Made by a program: the position numbers and the translations under genes
Shown here: positions 1 through 7,208 of the stretch, piece by piece
Layout: each line of letters opens with the position of its first letter
Position numbering within the stretch: position 1 is the stretch's first letter
Notes under the pieces: generated by a model
Told to the model about the DNA's origin: nothing
Databases searched by the model: none
What the model saw: the letters and a program-made list of their open reading frames with translations, nothing else
From: Actinomycetota bacterium
Lineage (GTDB): Bacteria; Actinomycetota; Actinomycetes; S36-B12; UBA10799
Assembly (NCBI GenBank): GCA_030837445.1
Contig: JAUPKM010000247.1
Location: 1 to 7,585 of the forward strand
Direction: 5' to 3'
DNA: 7,585 nt

Positions 1-3000
1 CGCGGCCCTCCGACATCGCTGGACACACGCGGCTGAACGCACACGATCGGCAGGTCGAACCAGGCAACGCGACGAATCCCTCGGAGCGGATCACGTCCTC
101 AACCCGATGGATCTGCTCGCGCAGCGGCGCCGGGTCAACCAGTGTGGACTGACTGCGCACCTTTGGCAGCGGCGAATCCTTACCGCCTTCCACCCCGAGG
201 TAGACCAACTCACCACCGGCCGGGCCGAGATCGTCCGGGCCGTCGAGTTCCAGCGCCAACTGGTAGACCCCCAGTTGCACATTCGTCTCGGCGTCGGCAA
301 CACTCGCCACCGTTGAACCGGTCTTGAAGTCCACGACCCGCCCACCCCCCGCGGAGTCGGCCGCCACCAGGTCGATGGAACCGCGCATCTCGACGCCACC
401 GGCGGGCGACCCAAGCTGAAATTCGAACCGACGCTCCGTTTCTGTTCGGCCAGTGATCGACTGGGCTCGCCAGGCCAGGAACCGGTCCAAGGCTTCGACG
501 GCACGTTGTCGATCCTGGTCCGACTGCCAGCCGGCCTCGAACGGCAACTCGTCCCACACTTCCTCGAGCTCAGCCGCCATCGCCGCCGTGTCCGGCGCGA
601 CCTCCCCGTCGATAACTCCGGCGACGACAGCATGCAGGATCGAGCCGAATCCCAGCCGCGAATCGCGCCTTTCGCTAGCCGCCGCGCGGCGATCCAGGAA
701 CCACCGCAGCGGACACTCACCGACGGCGGTAACTGCAGTCGCTGATAGCGGTACCGGCTCACCGACGGCCACCAGCGGCTGCGGTGCCCTGCTGAGGTCG
801 CGGATGCCCCACCACCTGCGGGGGTCCGCCGACGTTGTCAGGGCGCGCTGGCCGTCGAGCCCCGCGAGCCGCGCGAGCCGTTCCGCCGCCGCCGTCCGCA
901 GCGCGGGCGAGGCTTCCGGATCCAGCAGGGCGGTGCGCAGGGATGCCGTCAGCGCCGATGGGGTGAGTCGGCTGGGCACGCGAACGGCCTTTGGCCCCGC
1001 GCCCCCTGCGGGAGCCGAGTTGGATTCCGCAATCCCTGGGCGTGCTCTGAGTTCGTCGATGAACAGCGAAGGTTGGGGCTGGTCGGGCAGTTGCGACTCC
1101 ACACAACTGATCACCAACCGACTGCGAGCGCGGGTCGCGGCCACAAATGCCAACCGCCGCTCATCGTCGAGGATCTGCCGGCGGGTCAGCGGCTGCTCCA
1201 ATCCGTCGACACCCAGTCGTTCAGCCTGAAGCAGCGAACTGGACGTTCGCAGATCCGGCCACAGGTCCTGCTGCATTCCCACCAGCACCACCAACGGCCA
1301 CTCGCCACCCTTGGCTCGGTGCACCGTTAACAGCCGGACCGCATCCCGATGGAAGGTGCCGTCAGCCGGTCGGGATGCCGGAATCTGTTGGTCGCGCAGA
1401 TTGGTCACGACGTCCGATGCCCCGGAACCGGTCGGGAGCCGAGCGGCCAGATCGAACAATGCGACCACTGAGTCCAGCACCCGGTCCGCCTCGCGACCGG
1501 CGCTGCCACCAGCAAGGGCTCGGTTCCGGAGTTCGGTCGCCCACACCACGTCGCCGGGGCGCGGCAGGGACCACAAGGCCCAGAGCTGATCTCGCACCGG
1601 CCGTCGCACGTCCGCCCGGAGTTCGGCCAGCACGTCCAGGACTGGCTCCACTCGCTCTCGGAGGTCGTCCGGGAGCGCCTCCACCGAAGCCTGCTGATCG
1701 GTCATCAACCCTCGGAGCAATTCCGTCGACGGTCGCGGGCTTCGTGCCTCCGCTCGGGCGGCGGCCTTCTCGGCCACCCGCAGCGCACGCGACAGTCGGC
1801 GCACGTCCAGGGCGTGCAGACCGACCAGTGACGAACCCAGGAAGGTCTGCACCTCGTCCGCCGACACTCGGTCCGGCTGGTGGGCCAATTGCAGGCCCAC
1901 CAGCAGCGGCGCAAGCGCTGGATCCTGACCCAGTGGGATGTCACTGGCGGGAATCTCCACGGGCACACCCGCAGAAGCCAAAGCGCGTTGAAGCCGCGGC
2001 AGGTCGACCACGGCCGACCGGACCAGAACAGCCATGTCAGACCAGGCCATCGGCGACTCCGCGGCCAGGTGGGCACGCCTCAGCAGATCTGCTATCCCCT
2101 CGGCCTGCAGCGCCTCACTGTCAAACGCCAGTAGCTCCACGGCCCCTTGCGGCCCGAAACATTCGGGCGATCGGTGCTGGCTGCGGACGTGGCCCGGCAA
2201 GGTGCCCAATCCCACCGGGGAGATCCACCTCTCCGCGGCCGCCCGGATCTCCGGGCCGAATCTCCGGGTGCGGCGCAGCACGGTGATCGGCGCGGGGTGG
2301 CCGTCGGCGGTTGGGAAGTCATCCGGAAAGTTCAGCAGCCCCCGAACGTCCGCGCCCCGGAAGCGGTAGATGGCCTGGTCCGGGTCACCGACCGCCACCA
2401 GACATGTCGATCGGATGGTCAGTGCCTGCAGCAGCGCCACCTGCGCCGGATCTGTGTCCTGGTACTCATCGACATAGATCGCCCGATACCTGCCGCGCAG
2501 TTCCGGGGTTGCCAACACCATCGCCCGGGCCCTGTGGACCACCTCCGAGTAGTCGACGGCGCCACGCATATCCAGCACGGTCAGGTAGTCCTCAAAGAAT
2601 TGAGCCGAGGCCGTCCAGTCGGGCAGGCCGCTGGCCTCGGCGACCGCCGCGAGCTCGTCCGGTTCCATCCCTTGTCCTCGGACTGCGGCCATCAGGGCGC
2701 GCAGTTCCCGGGACATCCCCGCCGTGGCCAGCGCCGGTCGCAATCGTTCCGGCCAGCGCATGGAACCTGCCTCACGCTCCCCCGACAGCAGTTCGCGGAT
2801 CGCCAGGTCCTGCTCCGGCCCGGACAATAGTCGCCAAGGAGTGGTCTCAGGATCGCCGACACTGCGCAGAAGCTGCCAACCGAAGGAGTGAAATGTGGCC
2901 ACGGTGGGGATCGGGACAGTGTCGAGCCGGGCGGCGATTCGGGCTCGCAGGTCAACCGCAGCCGCCCGACCAAAGGTGAGTACCAGCACGTCCGTCGACG

Positions 3001-3196
3001 GGATCGGATCCGCACCGGTGAGTCGAGCCGAGACTGCCTCGACGATGGTCGTCGTCTTCCCGGTACCCGGACCGGCCAGCACCAACAACGGGCCCCGCCG
3101 GTGGTCCACCACGAGTTGCTGATCCGGGTCGAGTTCGACCGCGGCATCGGCTTTGGGTCGACCTCGCAATCGCACCCGGTGTTTGTGAAGGGACAT
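1..3196 (-). CDS. adnA: AdnA-like ATP-dependent DNA helicase / Fe-S nuclease (C-terminus cut by window edge)
   Basis: Superfamily 1 (UvrD/Rep) DNA motor fused to a RecB-type nuclease; in the AdnAB complex such proteins unwind and resect double-strand breaks before recombination. Reading from the ATG at 3196-3194, 1065 codons are visible. Walker A is GPGTGKTT (residues 42-49), motif Ia VLVLTFGRAA (70-79), Ib TFHSF (101-105), Walker B/motif II DEYQDTD (243-249), motif III GDPDQAIYRFRGA (270-282), motif IV region VLRRTRRFG (306-314), motif V LLTVHRAKGGEW (622-633), motif VI ERRLAFVAATRAR (679-691). The nuclease follows: H855, D942, VVDFKT with D956 and K958, and QLGVY with Q974 and Y978. Cysteines C828, C1049, C1052 and C1058 fit the AddB-type Fe-S pattern (one early Cys, then CxxCxxxxxC). 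The GPGTGKTT loop is closer, from memory, to AdnA than to AdnB (GAGAGKTET type), and the length matches AdnA (about 1,050 aa). Only a few residues should be missing at the left edge. An in-frame ATG at 3241-3239 is an alternative start; neither has a clear ribosome binding site. The helicase-nuclease call is very sure; AdnA rather than AdnB is likely. Confidence 0.93.
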   Translation of the reverse strand, partial: MSLHKHRVRLRGRPKADAAVELDPDQQLVVDHRRGPLLVLAGPGTGKTTTIVEAVSARLTGADPIPSTDVLVLTFGRAAAVDLRARIAARLDTVPIPTVATFHSFGWQLLRSVGDPETTPWRLLSGPEQDLAIRELLSGEREAGSMRWPERLRPALATAGMSRELRALMAAVRGQGMEPDELAAVAEASGLPDWTASAQFFEDYLTVLDMRGAVDYSEVVHRARAMVLATPELRGRYRAIYVDEYQDTDPAQVALLQALTIRSTCLVAVGDPDQAIYRFRGADVRGLLNFPDDFPTADGHPAPITVLRRTRRFGPEIRAAAERWISPVGLGTLPGHVRSQHRSPECFGPQGAVELLAFDSEALQAEGIADLLRRAHLAAESPMAWSDMAVLVRSAVVDLPRLQRALASAGVPVEIPASDIPLGQDPALAPLLVGLQLAHQPDRVSADEVQTFLGSSLVGLHALDVRRLSRALRVAEKAAARAEARSPRPSTELLRGLMTDQQASVEALPDDLRERVEPVLDVLAELRADVRRPVRDQLWALWSLPRPGDVVWATELRNRALAGGSAGREADRVLDSVVALFDLAARLPTGSGASDVVTNLRDQQIPASRPADGTFHRDAVRLLTVHRAKGGEWPLVVLVGMQQDLWPDLRTSSSLLQAERLGVDGLEQPLTRRQILDDERRLAFVAATRARSRLVISCVESQLPDQPQPSLFIDELRARPGIAESNSAPAGGAGPKAVRVPSRLTPSALTASLRTALLDPEASPALRTAAAERLARLAGLDGQRALTTSADPRRWWGIRDLSRAPQPLVAVGEPVPLSATAVTAVGECPLRWFLDRRAAASERRDSRLGFGSILHAVVAGVIDGEVAPDTAAMAAELEEVWDELPFEAGWQSDQDRQRAVEALDRFLAWRAQSITGRTETERRFEFQLGSPAGGVEMRGSIDLVAADSAGGGRVVDFKTGSTVASVADAETNVQLGVYQLALELDGPDDLGPAGGELVYLGVEGGKDSPLPKVRSQSTLVDPAPLREQIHRVEDVIRSEGFVALPGSTCRSCAFSRVCPAMSEGR

Positions 3197-3257
3197 GCAG
3201 CAATGGAACCAGCCAGGTACGACAGAATGCAGGGGCGACATCTGCGACTATTCGAGG
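3197..3257. promoter_or_regulatory. Divergent intergenic spacer between adnA-like gene and flippase gene
   Basis: About 60 bp separate the minus-strand ATG (3196) from the preferred plus-strand GTG (3258), so promoters for both genes must lie here or inside the opposite gene. For the plus strand, CAGAAT at 3223-3228 matches four of six bases of a -10 hexamer and would give a leader of roughly 20-25 nt, but no convincing -35 is seen. No clear -10 was found for the minus strand. The function is inferred from gene arrangement, not from a strong motif. Confidence 0.3.
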
Positions 3258-5993
3258 GTGAGTTCAGGGCAGCCGGGGCCGGTCGAGCGCGACGACGGGC
3301 TGCGTGGCAGCGCTCCCGACGTGCAATTGCCCCCCGCCAACCCTGTCGACGCGCCCCCGATGGACTTTCCGGCCTCCCCTGGCGAACCGACCATTCCGTT
3401 GAACGTCTCGGATACCCGGGTGATTCCGACGCAGGCCCCGGGCGAGCCGGGCACGGCCTCGAGCACCTCGGTGATAGAACCGGCCGAACCAGCCACCCCC
3501 ACAGCCGAGCCGCCGGCCGCCCCGACCGCCGAGGCCCAGCTCCGCGACACCTCCACCGACAACGACGCTCCCGACCTCGCCGCCCCACAGGACTCCGACC
3601 CAACCGCGACCGGCGGGCACAGGTTCTCCTCCGATGCGACCGTCGTCATCGAGGGAGACATCGCACCCAAGCGGCTGCGCCGACCCGGCGATCTACTGCG
3701 ACTGGTGGTCTCGCTGCTGGCGGCCGCGACGATACTGCTTGTCTCCTACGTCGCCTCGGGGACGACCTCCGGGCTCGACCAGGACCTCAGCCTTGCGTCC
3801 ACCAGACTGCCGGCCTTCGTGCTGAGCGTGACCCGCACGATCGGCCTGATCGGTCTGCTGGGCCTGCCCGTGGGAGTCAGCATCTTCCTGCTGACCCGCA
3901 AACGGGGCCGTCAACTAGTCGACGCCCTCTCGGCGTTGGTGCTGACACTGCTGTTGGTTCTGATCCTGAACACCGTGATCCACAACTTCGGCTCACCACA
4001 GCTACTGCAGGCTCTGACGGGCCGGTCCGCGCCCAGCGATGTCATCGCGATCAACGCCCTCATTTCCGCACTCACCGCGTTCATCACGGTGGCTCGATTG
4101 ATCGAGCGGCCCCGGCTGGCGGTGGCCGCAATCGCCACCATCAGCGCGATCGTGATTGCCAATATCGTCGGCGGCACCATGATTGCCGCCGCCTGCGCAA
4201 TCAGCATCTTGCTCGGCTGGGCCTTTGGCCTGCTGGTCCGGTACGTCCGCGGAACGCCGACGACAAGACCATCCGGGCTCGATGTGGCCAATTCGATGGA
4301 ACGTTCCGGCTTCCCACTAACGGTGCTTCGGGCCAGTTCGCTCACCCGCGGGGGTCGTCAGTACACGGCGACGACCCGGTCTGGTCGGCGCCTCGATGTC
4401 CTCGTGCTGGACCGGGATCTGGAGGGGGCCGGCCTGCTGCCGGCAGCGTGGCGCAGCATCCGCATCCGGGAGGATGACGGCGGCAGCGGCGTCACCATGC
4501 GACGACGGCTGGAGCGTGGCTCGCTGCAGGCGTATGCCTCGCAGGTGGCAGGGGCCCCCTGCCCGCACCTGCTCGCCGTCAGCCAGGTGGGCCACGATGC
4601 CACCCTGATGGCATTCGAGACGATTGACGGCGAACCCTTTGCCGGGATCGGAGACGACCTGCGCGACGGCGATCTGGATCGGGCGTGGGCCGGGTTGAAG
4701 CGACTCCAGGACGCGGACGTCTCGCACCGAACCCTGTCCGCGAACAACATCCTGCGCGATCCCAACGGCGGGGTCTGGTTGATCAACGGCGAGGAGGGGT
4801 CTGTTGCAGCCAGCGACCTGGCGCTGCGACTGGATCTGGCGGAGATGCTGTGCACGCAGGCCCTGCTGACCGATGCCGACACCGCCATCGCGGCCGGAAT
4901 CCGGGTGCTCGGCGTCGATCGGTTGATGCGGGCGCTGCCAGCCTTGCAGCCGGTGGCGCTGTCCCCCGCGACCCGTCACGCAATCCGGAAGCGCAAGGAC
5001 CTACTGGGCAAACTTCGGGACAAACTGCTCGAGGCGAACCCGGGCGCGGAGCCCGAGCAGGTGCAGATCGAGCGGCTGAAGCCGCGCACCCTGTTCACCA
5101 TCATCGCCGGCACCGTCGCGGCGTACTTCCTGCTGACATCGCTGGCCTCTGTCAACCTGGCACAGCTGGTTTCCGACGCGGACTGGACTTGGGTCATCCC
5201 CGGTCTTCTTCTGTCTGCGGCAACCTACGTCGGGGCTGCCATGTCGTTGTCGGGGTTTGTACCCGAGAAACTGCATCTGATCCGCACGATGCTTGCCCAG
5301 CTCGCAGCCAGCTTCGCGACCTTGGTCTCACCGCCGACGCTTGGCGCAGTCGCGGTGAACGTCAGGTATCTGCAGCGCTCTGACGTCCACCCGGCGCTCG
5401 CCGCGGCGAGCGTGGCGGTGTCGCAGGTGATGGCGTTCATATTCCACCTGCTCCTGCTGCTCGGTTTCGGCCTACTCGCCGGCACCCAGCGGGAGGTTGG
5501 CATCTCGGTGCCCAGCTGGTTCTACATCGGGGCCGCCATCATCGTCGCGCTGCTGGTGCTCGCAATCGCGCTGCCCTGGTCACGTCACAAGCTGCGGGAC
5601 CGGGTGCAACCGATCCTGCGTCAGGTCGGCCCCCGATTTCTGACCCTGACCCAGCGGCCGACCAAATTGGCGGAGGGAATCGGCGGCATCCTGATTCTGA
5701 ACATCGGCTACTGCATCTGCCTCTACACCTGTGTTCGGGCCTTCGGCGGAGATGCGTCGTGGGCGGCCGTGGCAGTTGTCTACCTGGCCGGCGCCACTAT
5801 CGGGCAGGCCGCACCGACGCCCGGCGGCCTCGGCGCGGTGGAGGCCGCACTTTCGGTTGGCCTCACTGGTATCGGAGTCGAGCCAAGCATCGCGGTCTCG
5901 TCCTCGCTGCTCTTCCGGGTGCTGACCTTTTGGCTGCCGACCGTGCCGGGCTGGTTCTCCTTCAACTGGATGCAGAAGAAGGGCTATCTCTGA
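3258..5993 (+). CDS. Pseudokinase-like / LPG-synthase-type (YbhN, UPF0104) flippase fusion membrane protein
   Basis: Predicted 911-residue integral membrane protein; numbering is from the GTG at 3258. Residues 1-138 are Pro/Ala/Thr/Glu-rich and probably disordered. A basic patch (KRLRRPGD, about 138-145) precedes a first membrane block with helices near 147-166, 195-213, 222-241, 265-280, 288-304 and 307-329. Residues about 351-579 are soluble and kinase-like: RRLDVLVLDRD (378-388), HRTLSANNILRD (490-501) and VWLINGEEG (506-514) align by recall with the VK, HRD and DFG regions. All three key residues are replaced: Lys by L382, Asp by T492, Asp by N510; N497 is kept. A basic amphipathic linker (about 571-609) leads to a second block of about eight helices (612-899) carrying the family hallmark PTPGGLGAVEAALSVGL (853-869). 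YbhN/LPG-synthase membrane domains move lipids or act as flippases; the substrate here is unknown. There is no C-terminal aminoacyl-transferase domain, so it is not a complete MprF. Start choice: an in-frame ATG at 3195 would add 21 residues, but it overlaps the divergent start codon and adds Cys/Trp/Tyr-containing sequence unlike the rest of the N-terminus. Membrane architecture is sure; role is unknown. Confidence 0.88.
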   Translation: MSSGQPGPVERDDGLRGSAPDVQLPPANPVDAPPMDFPASPGEPTIPLNVSDTRVIPTQAPGEPGTASSTSVIEPAEPATPTAEPPAAPTAEAQLRDTSTDNDAPDLAAPQDSDPTATGGHRFSSDATVVIEGDIAPKRLRRPGDLLRLVVSLLAAATILLVSYVASGTTSGLDQDLSLASTRLPAFVLSVTRTIGLIGLLGLPVGVSIFLLTRKRGRQLVDALSALVLTLLLVLILNTVIHNFGSPQLLQALTGRSAPSDVIAINALISALTAFITVARLIERPRLAVAAIATISAIVIANIVGGTMIAAACAISILLGWAFGLLVRYVRGTPTTRPSGLDVANSMERSGFPLTVLRASSLTRGGRQYTATTRSGRRLDVLVLDRDLEGAGLLPAAWRSIRIREDDGGSGVTMRRRLERGSLQAYASQVAGAPCPHLLAVSQVGHDATLMAFETIDGEPFAGIGDDLRDGDLDRAWAGLKRLQDADVSHRTLSANNILRDPNGGVWLINGEEGSVAASDLALRLDLAEMLCTQALLTDADTAIAAGIRVLGVDRLMRALPALQPVALSPATRHAIRKRKDLLGKLRDKLLEANPGAEPEQVQIERLKPRTLFTIIAGTVAAYFLLTSLASVNLAQLVSDADWTWVIPGLLLSAATYVGAAMSLSGFVPEKLHLIRTMLAQLAASFATLVSPPTLGAVAVNVRYLQRSDVHPALAAASVAVSQVMAFIFHLLLLLGFGLLAGTQREVGISVPSWFYIGAAIIVALLVLAIALPWSRHKLRDRVQPILRQVGPRFLTLTQRPTKLAEGIGGILILNIGYCICLYTCVRAFGGDASWAAVAVVYLAGATIGQAAPTPGGLGAVEAALSVGLTGIGVEPSIAVSSSLLFRVLTFWLPTVPGWFSFNWMQKKGYL

Positions 5994-6003
5994 CGGCGAA
6001 GGG

Positions 6004-7206
6004 CTAGTTGTGACGCCGATGACGGAAACTGGCTGCTGCCCTGGCCTTTTTTCGCCGACTGGTGAACAGCCAGAATCCGGCGAGCGCCACGATCACCGCA
6101 GTCACGCCGGCCAGGGTGGCCACCTTCGAGGCCGACGACGAGGTCTCGGAATCCTGCCTGACGAACGCCACTGGTTCCTCTGCCATCGCTGAGGTGGTGG
6201 GCACGGTCTCGCCTGCTTCGGTCGCGGCCGGGGCGTCGGACTCACCACCGATGTCGTCCGGAGTTCGACCATCCCCGGACGACTGGGCCTCGGCGGCGAG
6301 GGCCCCGGTGGCCGTCTCGCCGGGCTGCCCGGCGAGCGCACCGGACGGCGCGGCGGCTTCACCCGTCGCAGCGCCGGAATCGACGGTGGACTCGTCCCCG
6401 TACTGGCTGTCGTCGGCAGCCGGCACCTCTATCGGGTTCGGCGCGCCGTTTGGCTCGCCGACGGTGGCTGCGTCGGGCTGGCTGGGCGTGACGGGCGGAC
6501 TGGTCGCGCCAGCAGGCTTGCGCACCGGCTTCTTGGGCGGCGTGGCGATCGGGGCGCGCACCGGCTTCCGGACGGGCGGCCTCGCGGGTGTCGCTGGGGT
6601 CGTCGCGACAGCCGTGGCACACTCGGCCTGCGGATATCCCGACAGCGCGCAGACCAGGCCATCCTTGGATCGGATCGATGTGGCGGCGGCCAACACCTGC
6701 ACGCCGTTGGCCGAGCTCGGCACCACCACGCACGCCACCCGCGCCGGTGGTGGGGATTCGCCGCGAGGAGCCTCCGCCGCAGTCCCGAAGTCGAGCACCA
6801 CCGCGACCCGCTTCTGACCGCCTGGAGCCGCCTTCAGATCGGGGCAGAGCGTGGCCATATTCGCCTGCGTCCGAGGCGCACGGGCGGAACTTGGACCGTC
6901 ACCGCTGATTGCGAACCGCCAACCTTCAACCGCTCCGTCCTTCGGCTGGGTCGAGGGGGCACCCATCGATGCGTAAGTCCAGCCGCCATCGGCCTGACCC
7001 CACCAGTAGGACCAGTACCGATATGCCGACGACGCCGCGACGATCGAAGGAGTTGCCGCAGTCGACGCGACTGAAGTGGCCGGGACGCCCGGATCGGTCG
7101 CCGCCTGGGCGACCCCGGGCAGCACCGCAACCCCAGGAACGAGCACGAGCACGAACACCCCTGCGGTCCGACGCGGCAATCTGCGTCGAGAAGCTGTCGC
7201 CGTCAT
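6004..7206 (-). CDS. SCO2322-family secreted protein with C-terminal membrane anchor
   Basis: 400 residues from the ATG at 7206-7204 to TAG at 6006-6004. Residues 1-36 form a signal peptide: basic RRRLPRR, hydrophobic core AGVFVLVLVPGVAVL, and an AQA-A cleavage site near 35/36. Residues about 61-200 match the SCO2322 family as I recall it: YRYWSYWW (62-69), GGWTYASMGA (74-83), GAVEGWRFAIS (91-101), KRVAVVLDFGTAAEAP (132-147) and GLVCALSGYP (183-192). Four cysteines (C121, C159, C186, C196) could form two disulphides outside the cell. Residues about 201-358 are low complexity: a Lys/Arg-Pro part (207-235), then an acidic Ala/Gly/Ser/Thr part. A single helix (about 362-382, VATLAGVTAVIVALAGFWLF) and a tail rich in Lys/Arg end the protein; there is no LPXTG motif, so it is an anchored membrane protein, not a sortase substrate. 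The start codon overlaps the stop of the upstream repeat protein by one base, indicating co-transcription and translational coupling. Biochemical role is unknown; association with ECF-type transporters is from memory of related loci. Confidence 0.9.
   Translation of the reverse strand: MTATASRRRLPRRTAGVFVLVLVPGVAVLPGVAQAATDPGVPATSVASTAATPSIVAASSAYRYWSYWWGQADGGWTYASMGAPSTQPKDGAVEGWRFAISGDGPSSARAPRTQANMATLCPDLKAAPGGQKRVAVVLDFGTAAEAPRGESPPPARVACVVVPSSANGVQVLAAATSIRSKDGLVCALSGYPQAECATAVATTPATPARPPVRKPVRAPIATPPKKPVRKPAGATSPPVTPSQPDAATVGEPNGAPNPIEVPAADDSQYGDESTVDSGAATGEAAAPSGALAGQPGETATGALAAEAQSSGDGRTPDDIGGESDAPAATEAGETVPTTSAMAEEPVAFVRQDSETSSSASKVATLAGVTAVIVALAGFWLFTSRRKKARAAASFRHRRHN
6520..6568 (-). 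repeat. 13-bp direct repeat encoding KPVR(A/K)P units
   Basis: The 13-mer gcgcaccggcttc occurs at 6520-6532 and 6556-6568, spaced 36 bp, i.e. 12 codons. It encodes two copies of a KPVR(A/K)P unit (residues 214-219 and 226-231) in the stalk of the SCO2322-family protein. It is a coding repeat within a Lys/Arg-Pro-rich linker, probably an extended wall-spanning segment, and not a mobile or regulatory element. Confidence 0.6.
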
Positions 7207-7208
7207 CA
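7204..7208 (-). other. Overlapping stop/start (TGATG) coupling the repeat protein to the SCO2322-family gene
   Basis: On the minus strand the sequence reads TGATG: the TGA at 7208-7206 ends the repeat protein and the ATG at 7206-7204 begins the signal peptide of the next. There is no strong Shine-Dalgarno just upstream of this ATG (the preceding bases read GACCCGGCGTACC), which fits termination-reinitiation. This fixes the start of the SCO2322-family protein, since codons further upstream lie in the coding end of the repeat gene and do not resemble an N-terminus. Confidence 0.8.

Noticed and set aside
453..2830. Long open frames on the plus strand opposite the helicase gene (for example 1147-2286 and 2147-2830).
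   Set aside because: They are Arg/Pro/Ser-rich, lack domain signals, and lie antisense to a frame that carries a full set of helicase and nuclease motifs. Such frames are expected by chance in GC-rich DNA.
2692..3603. Minus-strand open frame of about 300 codons spanning the helicase N-terminus and the divergent gene.
   Set aside because: It is out of frame with the Walker A, TFHSF and other motifs, and crosses the start regions of two supported genes; its translation is Arg/Cys/Ser-rich noise.
2888..4477. Plus-strand open frame of 529 codons overlapping the flippase gene.
   Set aside because: Arg/Pro/Gly-rich shadow; the frame 3258-5993 gives clean hydrophobic helices and family motifs instead.
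5082..5969. Calling the plus-strand protein MprF (lysyl-phosphatidylglycerol synthase).
   Set aside because: The membrane domain is of that family, but the protein ends directly after it; the soluble aminoacyl-transferase domain that makes the lipid is absent.
5994..6018. CGGCG/CGCCG inverted repeat as a terminator.
   Set aside because: Only five paired bases with a loop of about 15 and no U-tract; it also runs into the end of the minus-strand coding region.
6031..6052. GGCTGCTGCC followed by a run of six T as an intrinsic terminator for the flippase gene.
   Set aside because: The stem is only three base pairs, and the T-run is explained by Arg/Lys codons (SRRKKA) in the minus-strand gene.
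6062..6817. Plus-strand open frame opposite the SCO2322-family gene, with Ala/Gly/Ser-rich translation.
   Set aside because: It is the antisense of the low-complexity stalk; the minus strand encodes a signal peptide, conserved family motifs and a terminal anchor helix.
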